From Apostichopus japonicus (lineage: Eukaryota > Echinodermata > Holothuroidea > Aspidochirotida > Stichopodidae), in assembly GCF_037975245.1 (NCBI RefSeq), contig NC_092569.1, positions 157,001 to 221,000 on the forward strand: a stretch of DNA of 64,000 nucleotides. The letters are read 5' to 3'. The notes below the pieces were generated by a model, which saw nothing but the letters and a program-made list of their open reading frames with translations, was not told where the DNA came from and made no database searches. Made by a program: the position numbers and the translations under genes. Of the stretch, positions 1-10,631 are shown in pieces (the stretch's first letter is position 1; each line of letters starts with the position of its first letter).

Positions 1-2284
1 AGTATTTTAAGAGGGTAGGCCATAGCATGAGTGTCTGTTTTGAGATCGGTCTGTAATTATATCTTCACTGTGTTGCTAGTCATGCACCCATGTTCAAGTA
101 GTTCAATCTTCTACTCTCCTATACAATAGCAGTGTTTGAGAACTTATACTACATGTTGTGACACTAAGGCCTATACGTACACTTCATATATAGCTGTACA
201 AAGCACCATAACCTACAATGCTATTACCTTGTGGTTAGTTATCATTAGAATACAATGTTGGATGAGCTTTACATGCAGTTGTGAGCAAGTAATAACTTCA
301 CAGATGACTTAACAATTACTTAAGGCCTACAGTAGTTAGGCTACAGGTACATCTTTAGCCTAACTTCAGGCAAGTTGTATATTATTATTAAACACTTTCA
401 TTACCACAGTTCCAATAGAACTTAGTAATTGGCCTAGTACTACTAGTAGTACTAGTAGTAGTATCGAGTGGCCTATCACAAAAGCTTACCTTTCCAATGC
501 TACTCTCTTGATATGTCGATTAAGGTTCTTCCGAATCGCAGATATTTTCTGCCACCCAGAGTTTGTTCGCACCCACAGGCCTCCTGGGCTTCGCCAATCT
601 TTACCAATGAATGGCATTATAGGTTTGGTAGACTAAAGTTAGAGTAACTTCCAAAATTGGCAGAAATCAAGTTAATTAGGCTAGATGCACATAAGCTATG
701 GGAGTTATACTTAAGTTAGGTGACACTTACAGACAAGTAATAAGGATGTAAATGACACTTGAATCCCTATGTTCTGGTAAATAGGTCTGACATAATTGCA
801 GAGCTTCAGCCTAGGTCTGAAGCAAACTTTGTTGCACAGAGAATGATGCTTGGCCCTATTTTGGTTGTCATTAGCACAATGGCCTAGGGCCTCAGGCCAG
901 CCAAATAACAGGCGGACACTCGTACTTCGTAGCCTATTACGAAGACAGTTGCGATTTTGCTCGGTTGAATGTCGTTTCAATGTACTAAACTTACAGCATA
1001 CCTAGTGTTAGTTGTTACTAGTGTTAGGCTAACTGAGCCTACAAAAGTTAAGCTGATAGTAGTAATATTTATAATGGTTCACTCGGTTGTATTGTTGTAA
1101 GGTAGACCTTAACTGTATTTTCCAGATGTAAGGCTAGCTCTTCACGAAAGCAGCTGATTTTTTGAAGAATGATGGTGAGAAGGCTTCCAAAGAAATCAAC
1201 ATAATCTTTGCGAACGTGATAATCAGTCCTTTTAAATAAAATATATTTATCAAGCGCGACTACTAAAGAAGTCAAATGGATCGTTACTGTCGTTTGTTGC
1301 ACGGAAATTTCAGCATTCGTACGACGTACTTTATTGCGCAGACATTGTTTTGATTTTGCATACATCCAAAACAATGATCAGCTGGCACAGAGACAACCTG
1401 GGCTATTTCATTTTACATTAGGTTGACTTGATGTATATATTATGAACCAATATCTAAGTAAACTAATTTTATTATCAACAATTTTAAAAATATTAATATA
1501 TTAAAGAAAATCAATAATACTTAATGATAAACAAAACACCATTTTGTATTTTCTAATTAATATTTACGATAATTAAATAGCAGAGTCCCCTAATATATTT
1601 ATGGACTGCACTTGATACCGACGTACAGAACAAAGTCATAAGACTCTCCGCCTGCCAAGAAAAGTCATTGCGACATCTTTGTTTTGATTTCGTTGATATG
1701 AGAGTAACTTCATCCACATAAATAGCATGAAGGAGTTTCCACGAAAGACGCGTAACGTGAACGATGAAGATAAGACATGTGATCTCTCTCGGTTTATTTA
1801 TCCGTGTCTCTTGTCTCAAAAACATAGTTAAGAATATCTGAGAGCTATATTTCCACACACTTGTACCATGCAGCGGCTCTGAAATACAACAACAAAATCA
1901 TTACGACACACGTGGCCGCATTCAATTGAGAATAAGGTCAATCTGGAGAGTCCAGATTGTCTTGGTAGCTCAGCTTCTTAACATGTAATATTGGCTGGGT
2001 ATAGAATGTCCTAGTGATGATGTGCCTACTAAAAATTTACCTATACGATTACTGGAAAGCAAGATTGTTTCAAAAGTTCTATGTGCTGGATGAATTAAGT
2101 TCGGTGTAAGTCTTTCTCCATTTAGTTCCCTACATAAACTAAATGCTTGATGATTATTGAACACAACATCCCAACTACACTTCCCATTCCATTCTCCCAA
2201 CCCAGTCTCCTCGCCCAGTCCTTGCCACCAACCCCACCACTCATTCATCCCGGCGCCAGATTCCTCCTCGCCTGAATCCCAACA
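1..2284. other. No gene seen
   Basis: No reading frame in this stretch resembles a known protein, and the frames present are short and lack splice-flanked conserved segments. There is a small ACTAGT/AGT-rich simple repeat near 437-462. The rest is AT-rich unique-looking sequence. Confidence 0.5.
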
Positions 2285-2292
2285 CAGTCCTG

Positions 2293-2656
2293 CAGTGGCG
2301 TAGGAAGGTACTTTTGACTGGGGGGCTGAAGACTGATGGCCGGCCTGGGGGAGGGGTCTAAGGGGAGGAGTCGTCTCCCTCCCCTTTGGAATTTTTTTGC
2401 ATTTCCAGGTGGCCTCAGATGCAATTTGGTGCAATATAGCACACTTCAACCCACCCACTCCATTTTGTATATAATTTTGCATTTTCACCTGGCCTTAGAT
2501 GCAATTTGGTGCTCCAAATGAGATTTTTTCTTATTTGGAAATGAAAAAGGGGTTTTCTGACTTGCGAAGTGGGGGCGGAATGATACTTCCGCCCCTCCAT
2601 ATTTTTCACTGGGGGGGGGGCTGGCGCCACCCAGCCCCCCGGTTCCTACGCCCTTG
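2293..2656 (+). mobile_element. hAT-like MITE, copy 1 (364 bp)
   Basis: This is a short non-autonomous DNA element with imperfect terminal inverted repeats: the left end starts CAGTGGCGTAGGAA and the right end closes TTCCTACGCCCTTG. It is flanked by a perfect 8 bp direct repeat, CAGTCCTG, at 2285-2292 and 2657-2664. An 8 bp target duplication and a terminus starting CAGTGG fit the hAT superfamily; that assignment is inference. The interior has no coding capacity. It is G/C-run rich near both ends and T-rich in the middle. Close copies lie at 48708-49069 and at the right edge of the window (63957 onward). Confidence 0.85.
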
Positions 2657-3319
2657 CAGTCCTGCATCATCGTCATCCCCCCTCCCCCATAAACGTACTC
2701 ATGGCCACTGGTCCATGTACAGCAGAAGATTATACACAGAGCTGCATATACATTCAGTTGAATAATTTGAAGTAAAACAGAAAACAAATAATTACAAAAC
2801 AATGGATTATATATGGGCTTTATACTTTGCCTTCTAATCATACGTGCTTTATAAGCTAGCTCTTTCATATTTGTCAGTGTGAGAACGACAGCATTATATA
2901 ATGTATCTGGAACTCTAGCTTCGTAAGGCCATCTGTACGATCAAGCCCACCTCGGGAATCCAATTTGAATGTCATCTGACATTACATACATGATCAATGT
3001 GTTTCTTTGTTTACAACACAGTCAAATTTATAAAAAAAAATAATTATAATAATCATAATCATAATACGCACTTGTCCATACATTTGAAAGCTGAGCTAGT
3101 CAATAAAAGCAAGTATATCCTGCAGGGATTAGTTTGAACCTGTGATCCTGCCCACGAGCAAACTAACAGCCATTGTAAACACCAAGTTCCTGGATATATC
3201 GATCATGTAGAGCAGATTGCATGTGTGAAATAGTAAAATAGTCGTTGACTTCATGAACCGGAACACTACGATATATGTCCGGACCAAGATCTAGCTCTAT
3301 TCTTTCTGAGTCTTAAAAG

Positions 3320-3478
3320 AAACGTTATACGGCCGAAAGTGTTACGGTCACAAACTCCTCCTAGACCGTAAGACCGATTAAGTTTAAACTTGGTGGGAAG
3401 GTGTCTGACCATGAAAACTTGTCCCTGTGTGATTGGTGATGTCATAGGTCAAAGGTCAAAGTCAAGTACCCCAAAATT
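3320..3478 (+). repeat. Dispersed repeat (CCTAGACCGTAAG family), copy 1
   Basis: This stretch shares order and wording with 8200-8400: a CCTAGACCGTAAG block, a CAAACTTGGTG-like block, a segment ending in a dinucleotide-poor GTGATGTCAT/GATGACGTAAT-like stretch, and a GTCAAAGGTCAAA block. Both copies have the same orientation and flank the LINE on either side, but each contains the same part of the repeat, so they are separate copies rather than two halves split by insertion. Class unknown. Confidence 0.5.
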
Positions 3479-3853
3479 TTGAATTGAATTGAATTGAATT
3501 TATTTCTACATTCCATTATTTTTACATTTTCATTTACATTTGAACATTTTTACATTTACATTTTACAATTACATTTACATTTTGAACAATTTATGATGAA
3601 TATAGATGGTATCAAATACCTTACACAGTAAATATAGAGTATTGAAATAATATATATGTGAGATGGAAGTAGAGGAACCAGAAATAAGTGGTTACTTTTC
3701 TGGTCTGGTCCCTTTATAACAAAGAAAGTGCAAAATACAACACCCACCCCACCAACCCCCGTCCCACCTCCCCCCCCCAAATAAATCCCAACAAAGTCAG
3801 AATCTTATAAAAAGAAAAAGAAGCATAAGAGAAAAAAAAAACAGGAAGTACAA

Positions 3854-6790
3854 CTAAGATGGATTGCTATGCAGTAGGTATTGTTTTAGTTTTTGCTTAA
3901 AAGTATTGAGTGTTGGAGAAATTTTAATGGCATGATTAAGAGAATTCCAGAAGGGTACACCTGTGCTACGAATTTGAGAATGGTTAAGACTAGTTCTAGA
4001 GTAAGGATGGTGTAGCATATTCATCGAACGAGTGTTATAAGTGTGATAGCTAGAATTGCAAGTATAAAAGTTATTAAAAGCTGGTGGGAGAAGACCATGA
4101 TGAAATTTGTACATAAATATCCCTAGTTGCAATGGTACTTGTACAAATCATATAAAGTTAATGTATTGGAGTCTATAAAGAGAGGAGCAGTATGCGAGAT
4201 GTAATGAGTCTGGTTTATATTGCGGATAACACGTTTCTGTAACTTAAATAAACTGTTAAGTAGGGTTGACTGTGTGTTGCCCCAGACAAGAAGACTATAG
4301 TTGAGATGGGGAAGCACAAGAGCATTATACAGGGTCAAAAGTGACTTCTTAGGTAAAAAAATCTTTAGTCTATTGATCACACCATTGGATTTAGAAAGCT
4401 TCTTGCTGACCTCGGAGATGTGTTGTTTCCAAGTCAACTTATCATCAATGGTTATCCCTTAACTTGATGCCCATCCAGTATAACATTAATGTTACTAGAG
4501 TCTTGGACCTTGTTATCAAAATCAGTAACTTTGTTTTTAGAATATTAAGAGAAAGTTTATTTGTTCTGAGCCAGTCAGAAATGTTTGAGAAACCACTAGC
4601 AGCTTCAGCAAGAGTGTCACGTAAGTTCTTATTTTGTAGGAATACTGTGGTATCGTCAGCAAACAAGATAAAAGTTGAGTTCACAGATGAATTATAAATA
4701 TCATTGATATAGAGAATAAACAATAGGGGTCCTAGTATAGAACCCTGCGGTACACCAATATTACATAGGATACGATCTGAGTGGGAACTATTAAACTGAA
4801 CATAATTACAACGATTATGGAGATAACTTTTAAACCAGTTATGGGCGGTACCACGAACACCATAGGCAAACAATTTATTTAATAAGATACGATGATCAAT
4901 GGTATCAAAAGCCTTAGAAAGATCAATGAATATGGCAGCAGTAGTGAGCCTATTGTCCAAACCTCTTGAAATTTTATCTATGAGACTTAAAGCAGCCATA
5001 TAAGTAGAATGTTTGTTGCGAAAACCATACTGGTTTGTAAATAGGATTTTTTGTTTTGTAATAAACTTATAAAGTCTATCGTATGCAAGACGTTCAATGA
5101 TTTTAGAAATGACAGGTAACACAGATATTGGTCTGTAATTTGAGAAATGCTTCGGGTCCCCAGACTTAAAAATTGGAATTACCTTCGCAATTTTCAGCTC
5201 TGACGGAAAAACTCCATTTGAAAAAGACAAATTGATAATATGGGTTAGTGGTATTGAAATAATATCAGCTACATGCTTTAGAATTTCATTCGTAATATTA
5301 TCATAACCAGGACTCTTGCCATTTTTTTAATTTAGACATAGCTAATTTTACCTCCTCAACATTAGTTGGGAAAAACGCAAAAGAATTTGGAATATTACTA
5401 TTAACATAACTTAATGGAGTATGCTGGCCAGCATGAAGCTTTTTAGCTAAATCACTAGCAACTGAAGAAAAATAACTATTGAATTCATTAGCAATATCAT
5501 CATCATTTGAGGACAATCCATGAGCACATGCAAATGTCTTATTGGTAACATCAACTCTCTTCTTGTGCAGGATTTTGTTGATCACTTTCCAGAGTTGTGT
5601 GGAGTCGCCCTTATGGTTCTCAATTAAAGTACTAAAATGCATCTTTTTGGCCAAGTTAATGGTAGTTATGAGTCGATTTTTGTACTTTGTATATGCTAAC
5701 TTACGCACTGAAGTGGGGTTTTGTATGTATTTAGAATATAGTTTGTGTTTTTGTCTGATTGATTTTAGGATACCACCAGTAATCCATGGGGATTTTCCAT
5801 AATTAACTTTCTTATGTACCCTGCTGTATGGACAACACTTGTTAAAGGTCCGTGAGAAAATATTGGAAAAATTGCTATAGGCAGATTCAGCATTTTGGTC
5901 ATTAGTAATGAAAGACCAGTCGAGGATACTGAGCTCATTCTTCAGGTGATTAACATTTTTGCGGCATGTGTTATTCTTAAAAATAGCATGTTTTCTTTTA
6001 GTTTGAATCTTACTTCCTGAAACACAAAAGATTGGATAGTGGTCAGAAATATCAGTCAATAAAATACAACTCTTAGAAACATTTGTAGAATTTGTAAAAA
6101 TATTATCAATCAAAGAAGACGTAGCAGAAGTAACCCGTGTAGGTTTATCAATTAGCGGATAACAAGAGTATAAGGACATTATGTTACGAAGCTCTTGTAC
6201 TCTTTGTACTTCGTTCTTCTTTACAAGATCAATGTTAAAGTCCCCTGCAAGAAAGACACCCTTGTTTTCAGTATTCAGAGCTTCTAAGCAGTTACCCATG
6301 CACAACGAAGTGATTAATTTGTTGATCGGGTGGTCGGTATATGACTCCTATACTATTGTATTTCTGACTGTAACATTATTTAGCTCAATAAAAAGTGACT
6401 CAGCGCTATCACTCATTAATTGAGTAAGATCGGTTCTTATCTTTACATCTAGAGTCTCTTTTGTGAAAATGGCAACACCACCTCCTCTTTTATTATTTCT
6501 ATTTCTATGAAAGAGTTTGTAGCCGTCTATTTGGAGGGTGTCAATAGGAGAAAAATCATGCAGCCAGGTTTCTGTAATGCATATAAAAGTGAATTTAAAA
6601 TTGTTAATAGAATGCATAAAATTTACAAAAGGGTCAAAGTTCTTCGTAAGACTTCTGATATTAATATGAAGAATTGTGGTATGTATGTCACGGCACTGAA
6701 TATTGCTATTAAAACTAGAATCATTATAGTAATTACACGGAAAATTACTTAATTCGTCTCCCTGGTCGTTAGTTACTGTTTCAGTGAAGA
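3854..6790 (-). pseudogene. LINE ORF2: endonuclease plus reverse transcriptase, frameshifted
   Basis: Read on the minus strand, the endonuclease starts near 6700 (LHINIRSLTKNF), followed by ITETWL, GDFNID and the SDH signature (DISDHYPIF). The reverse transcriptase follows with NYRPISVLP, FIDLSKAFDTIDH, GVPQGSILGPLL and the catalytic FADDT block (about 4630-4700). The C-terminal region ends in the usual WNSL...F motif (about 3900-3960). The frame breaks near 6345, again near 6305, in a run of seven T (plus strand) near 5325, and around 4440 and 4130. These are single- or two-base changes, so this is a recently dead or mildly mis-sequenced copy. In a live element the protein would nick target DNA and copy the element RNA. 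Confidence 0.85.
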
Positions 6791-7023
6791 TGAAAGATGT
6801 TTAATTCTACAGTGTTCACACCATTTTGGACAATTTAAATACATTATAAGCATAACATTGCCAATGGTTTACTTGGTCTGATCTTAGTTTCTTCTTAAAG
6901 GTATATAGATGATTTAAAGAAAGGAAAAATGGAAAGGTTAGTTTACATAAATTCATTGAAGAAAAAAATCATTGTGAGCATAAATTTTTGTCAGTCTATC
7001 AGAAGACTATTCGAACAGTAAAC

Positions 7024-7782
7024 TTACAGATTTTCGAGGTCTCTTTCATTTTTAATATTAATTTTTGTTTCTTGTCCATTGGATGACGTTATGAGTGCGA
7101 TGATTCGGCCATCAATAGTCCAACAATTGTTTACTTTATTGTGTTCTTTGGTCCTCTTTAGAAGCGTCAGATTTTCTTGCGTTAGGTCGTCTGAGATTAC
7201 GATGCCAGTGGATTTTAGGCGTCTTCTTGCTCGCATTACCTGGGATTTCATTTGGTAGGATGTGAATTTGACAAGAATTGCTCTCTTTGCCCCGGGTCTT
7301 TGACGTCCTGCTCGGTGAGATCTGTCTATGTCTGGATCGGTAATGGTGACAGTTAGCTTTTCTGCTGCCAGTTCCTTTACAATTTGATTTGTGTCTTCAC
7401 CTTTAACTTCGTTGATTCCGGTGATTCGTACGCTGTTTCTTCGGGTGTATTGTTCAAGACTGTTGAGTGAAGCATGTTGTGATAGTTGGGCTTTTTCTAA
7501 GTTGTTGAATTTTTCTTCCAGTATCTTGTAGTCGCTTGTTTTATGGTCTAGTTTATTTTCGACTGCAAATAGTCTTCCTTCATACTGTTCTATTTGCTCT
7601 ACAAGGCTGCTAAATTTGCTTTCAATAGCTTTGGTCACACACAGTTGTATTAGAGCCTTAAACTCATCGCTCTCGAAGAGATCAGCTGTAACCATGGACG
7701 CGACTTCGGCTATTGACTGCTTGCTTTGTCTTGTTGCTGCCGCAGGTCCTTTGCTATTGTTTCCTTTGTTGTCTCCAGCCAT
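7024..7782 (-). CDS. LINE ORF1 protein (coiled coil, RRM-like), intact
   Basis: An intact 252-codon frame starts MAGDNKGNN and lies about 230 bp upstream of ORF2. Residues about 55-110 are heptad-rich and predicted to be coiled coil (the segment around VEQIEQYEGRLF to LEKAQLSQHASLN). The middle part has the pattern LEQYTRRNSVRITGI followed by an RRM-like region with DIDRSHRAGR. The end resembles the C-terminal domain of L1-type ORF1 proteins. Such proteins bind element RNA as trimers and act as chaperones during retrotransposition. This is element-encoded, not a host gene. Its intactness contrasts with the broken ORF2. Confidence 0.8.
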   Translation of the reverse strand: MAGDNKGNNSKGPAAATRQSKQSIAEVASMVTADLFESDEFKALIQLCVTKAIESKFSSLVEQIEQYEGRLFAVENKLDHKTSDYKILEEKFNNLEKAQLSQHASLNSLEQYTRRNSVRITGINEVKGEDTNQIVKELAAEKLTVTITDPDIDRSHRAGRQRPGAKRAILVKFTSYQMKSQVMRARRRLKSTGIVISDDLTQENLTLLKRTKEHNKVNNCWTIDGRIIALITSSNGQETKINIKNERDLENL

Positions 7783-8199
7783 TGTTGGGCAAAAGAATTC
7801 AGTAGATCCAAGTATTTGACAAAATGTTAAATTTTGTCTCTGAGGTAAGCAAAGCTTAGGCTTCTTGCTGAGTGTAGATCACTTCGGAAGGATATTTGTG
7901 TCACAGGAGTGCCTCACTGGTTACAGCAGAAACATCACTTTTTTGTCATATTCGTTAATGATAGGACGATTTATTGGCCTTCAAGTCGGTCTGTAGTAAT
8001 TGCTCACATGGTTTTTAGAAATTACTCCATAAGCGTTATTTTAAACATTGCAAAAAGAAGAGATTTTGCAGACTTTGATGTATGTTCACTCCACAGTCAG
8101 AGTCAGTTAAGATTTTAGCCAGTATTTGCTTGTCGGAAAATGTTATTAAAAACCCCAATATGTAGAGGATAAAGGGACAAATTTTAAATAGTTCGTATG

Positions 8200-8400
8200 T
8201 GGTAACTAAGGACAAAGTCGGAGGTCAATGTAGGTCAAAGGTCAAATTGACCTAAATTGTGTCGCAAATTCCTAGACCGTAAGTCGGATACAGTTCAAAC
8301 TTGGTGAGTAGGTGCCTGATCATGTAAACTACGGTGTCTATGAGACTGATGACGTAATATGTCTGACGTCAAAGGTCAAATGAAGAAAAACCTAAACACT
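8200..8400 (+). repeat. Dispersed repeat (CCTAGACCGTAAG family), copy 2
   Basis: Second copy of the repeat described at 3320-3478, in the same orientation, on the 5' side of the LINE. Shared landmarks are the TAGACCGTAAG block, TTCAAACTTGGTG and CAAAGGTCAAA. No coding capacity seen. Confidence 0.5.
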
Positions 8401-8696
8401 GGTGTTTTTAGCCATTGTCTTCCTGTCATCATGTGGAAAACGCCATCAAACCGCAATTAGATATGTCGAGAATGATGAGTACAATACTAGTATATTCCAT
8501 TTTGAATGTTGAGGGTTAGGTTGAAAGGACAATTTATACTAGTTCAGAGGTGAAATTGACCAAAAATTGATGCCTTGCATGAAACAACAGTGATGGTTCG
8601 GTCATATCGTTTTCAAGTACTAAACTTAAAACTAAACTATACATAAGGAAACTGGATTAACAGCCTATCAACAAAGGTGACAACCAGTTGGGACAA

Positions 8697-9194
8697 ACTA
8701 AAACGAATGACAGCGAATGACCGAATGACAATTGACTTTGTACAGGGTTAATTATCATTCGCGAATGACAGCGAATGACAACGAAGGACGGTGGTGAGTG
8801 GAGATAGAATGATTAATGGAGTGGAGTAAATGCGGTTCTTGGTTTTCTGCGCAAAAATGATTTGAGGAAAATCGCATGTTACGTGGTTGCAGAGTTTTGG
8901 TGTAATTTACAGATAACCTAAACCACAGGGAAAGTTTTTGTGTGAGAATGCGCTTGAGTGCTGTGCTTTTGACATTTACCTATGTAGATTTACATAGAAA
9001 GATAACTGAAGTAATTGTTAGGTGCTGGCTAATTGGTATGTTTGAAACTGATATATATTTTTGGGGAAAATTTCCGCCAGGGGGGCGCCCTGTGCTGTCA
9101 TTCACTGTCATTCGTTTTAGTCAACGCAATTTCTTAGTATGTGTACAACATATTGTCATTCGTTATGTGTAACGCAATTGTCATTCGTTTTAGT
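8697..9194. mobile_element. Candidate inverted-repeat element (CGAATGACA ends)
   Basis: The left end ACTAAAACGAATGACA (8697-8712) is matched by its exact reverse complement at 9179-9194. Further CGAATGAC copies follow just inside the left end (8713-8780), and reverse-oriented GTCATTCG copies cluster at 9095-9165 on the right. The layout, terminal inverted repeats with subterminal repeats around a non-coding core, is MITE-like. I did not find a convincing target-site duplication, so boundaries and class are uncertain. Confidence 0.5.
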
Positions 9195-9895
9195 AACACC
9201 CCAACCAGAGTCCAGATCACTGATCTGTACACTCACTGGATTGGAGCAACAGGCCTCCTCTGTGAAGCTACCGGAAGTTACTGTCAGCCATGTTTGTTCA
9301 CCCAAGAAGAGCGATACGGTTCACTGATTTTGTATGCTAGCGATATTTGAACGTTGTTTTAATGGCTGTTTTCTTGTAGACAGAAAGTATCTAAAGACGA
9401 GTGAAGCGGCGCTGATATTACGTGTGTGTCACTTAGGTGGGAGGGGGGGGGGAGGTGGTCGGGAGACGTGCCCCCGTACTCAATATTAGATTGACTTTTT
9501 ATTGTGGTCAATTGACTAAGTAAAATGAGGGTTGCAAAATCAGATCAATATGGACAACTCAAAAGCCTTTCCGATTATATTTTTGGTTGAAAGCAGCATT
9601 GAGGGGTTGGTGTTCAGGGGGGTGGATGGGGGGTAGGGGGACTCAAAAATTCGAAGTTTTCAAACAGTTTTAGTCTCAGAGCAATCTCTTGAGTCAGAAA
9701 CTGTGGTATTTCATGTTTATGCTTTAATGCTATTGTTTTTACTGGTTGGGTGCTTGCAGTTTCAGCTTACCTTTAAATGATTACAAAATGAGTACTGACA
9801 ATGTAAACTATGAAAGCATATAATGGAAACAAATATTATTTTCTTTAAATCTATTAATTTTATGTAACACAGTTGTTAAGAAAAGTATAATGGCA

Positions 9896-10253
9896 AGAAC
9901 TTCACATTTCATAATCTGAAAACATTACACTAGAGGTCAGAGAAATGTTTCCATTGGTTAAAACATAATGAAACTTATACAAAAGAATTAAAGAAATCAT
10001 GAAACTTACAAAAAGCATGCTGGAAATGTAATATTATTTCCTTACTCTGAACATGGAAGTCAGTGAAATTACTTTTGGTGTGAGAAAATAATATAAAAGT
10101 GGTGAACCAGAATGTCAGGAAGAGCCTCATGTATATAAATTGCAAGTATGACAGACAAGAACTTCACATTTCATAAGCTAAAAACATTACACTAAAGGTC
10201 AGAGAAATGTTTCCATTGGTTAAAAACATAATGAAACTTATACAAAAGAATTA
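9896..10253 (+). repeat. Direct duplication of about 95 bp, 260 bp apart
   Basis: The segment 9896-9990 is repeated at 10158-10253 with a few substitutions. Both copies run from AGAACTTCACATTTCATAA to ACAAAAGAATTA. It lies about 400 bp upstream of the xylose isomerase start codon, so it may be within the promoter-proximal region. No gene is seen in it. Confidence 0.75.
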
Positions 10254-10631
10254 GTGTGCAGATCAGTGGTCCAGATGCATTAAGTAACCCACCAATCACT
10301 TCCGTTGCGGAGGAGATGAGACTTGCAACCACATGGATTGCCCTCTTGTTTATCTTGCATTGCGCCCTCGTTTGGTAGTACCTGGGAATTGTCACATCCC
10401 GAGCTCAAAGTCAAAGATTGAAAATACTGTAGTCTGCTCGATCTGCAACACGGACATTTATACATTTCTGTGCTATACAAAGTGTCGCGAAACTTTAAGC
10501 TTGAGGTTCACATACTCGGTTAATTAAATCATCGCGAGGACATTCATCACGAGTACAATACATTGCGTTTTCAAGCACTTACTTCTCATTGCCTTTTTTG
10601 TCAGAATCATTTTATAGTTTTACAACGCACG

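Larger units (their letters stand above)
3479..7860 (-). mobile_element. Non-LTR retrotransposon (CR1/L2/Jockey superfamily), nearly full length
   Basis: A two-ORF LINE lies on the minus strand. ORF1 (7782 to 7024) is intact. ORF2 (about 6790 down to 3854) holds an apurinic-type endonuclease, a reverse transcriptase and a C-terminal region, but is broken by small frameshifts. The 3' end, at the low-coordinate side, ends in a short pentamer tail, which on the plus strand reads as repeated GAATT between about 3479 and 3500. A short tandem tail rather than poly(A) is usual for CR1/L2-type elements. The exact clade (CR1, L2, Crack, Daphne) cannot be decided by eye. The 5' boundary near 7860 is approximate. 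Confidence 0.85.
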
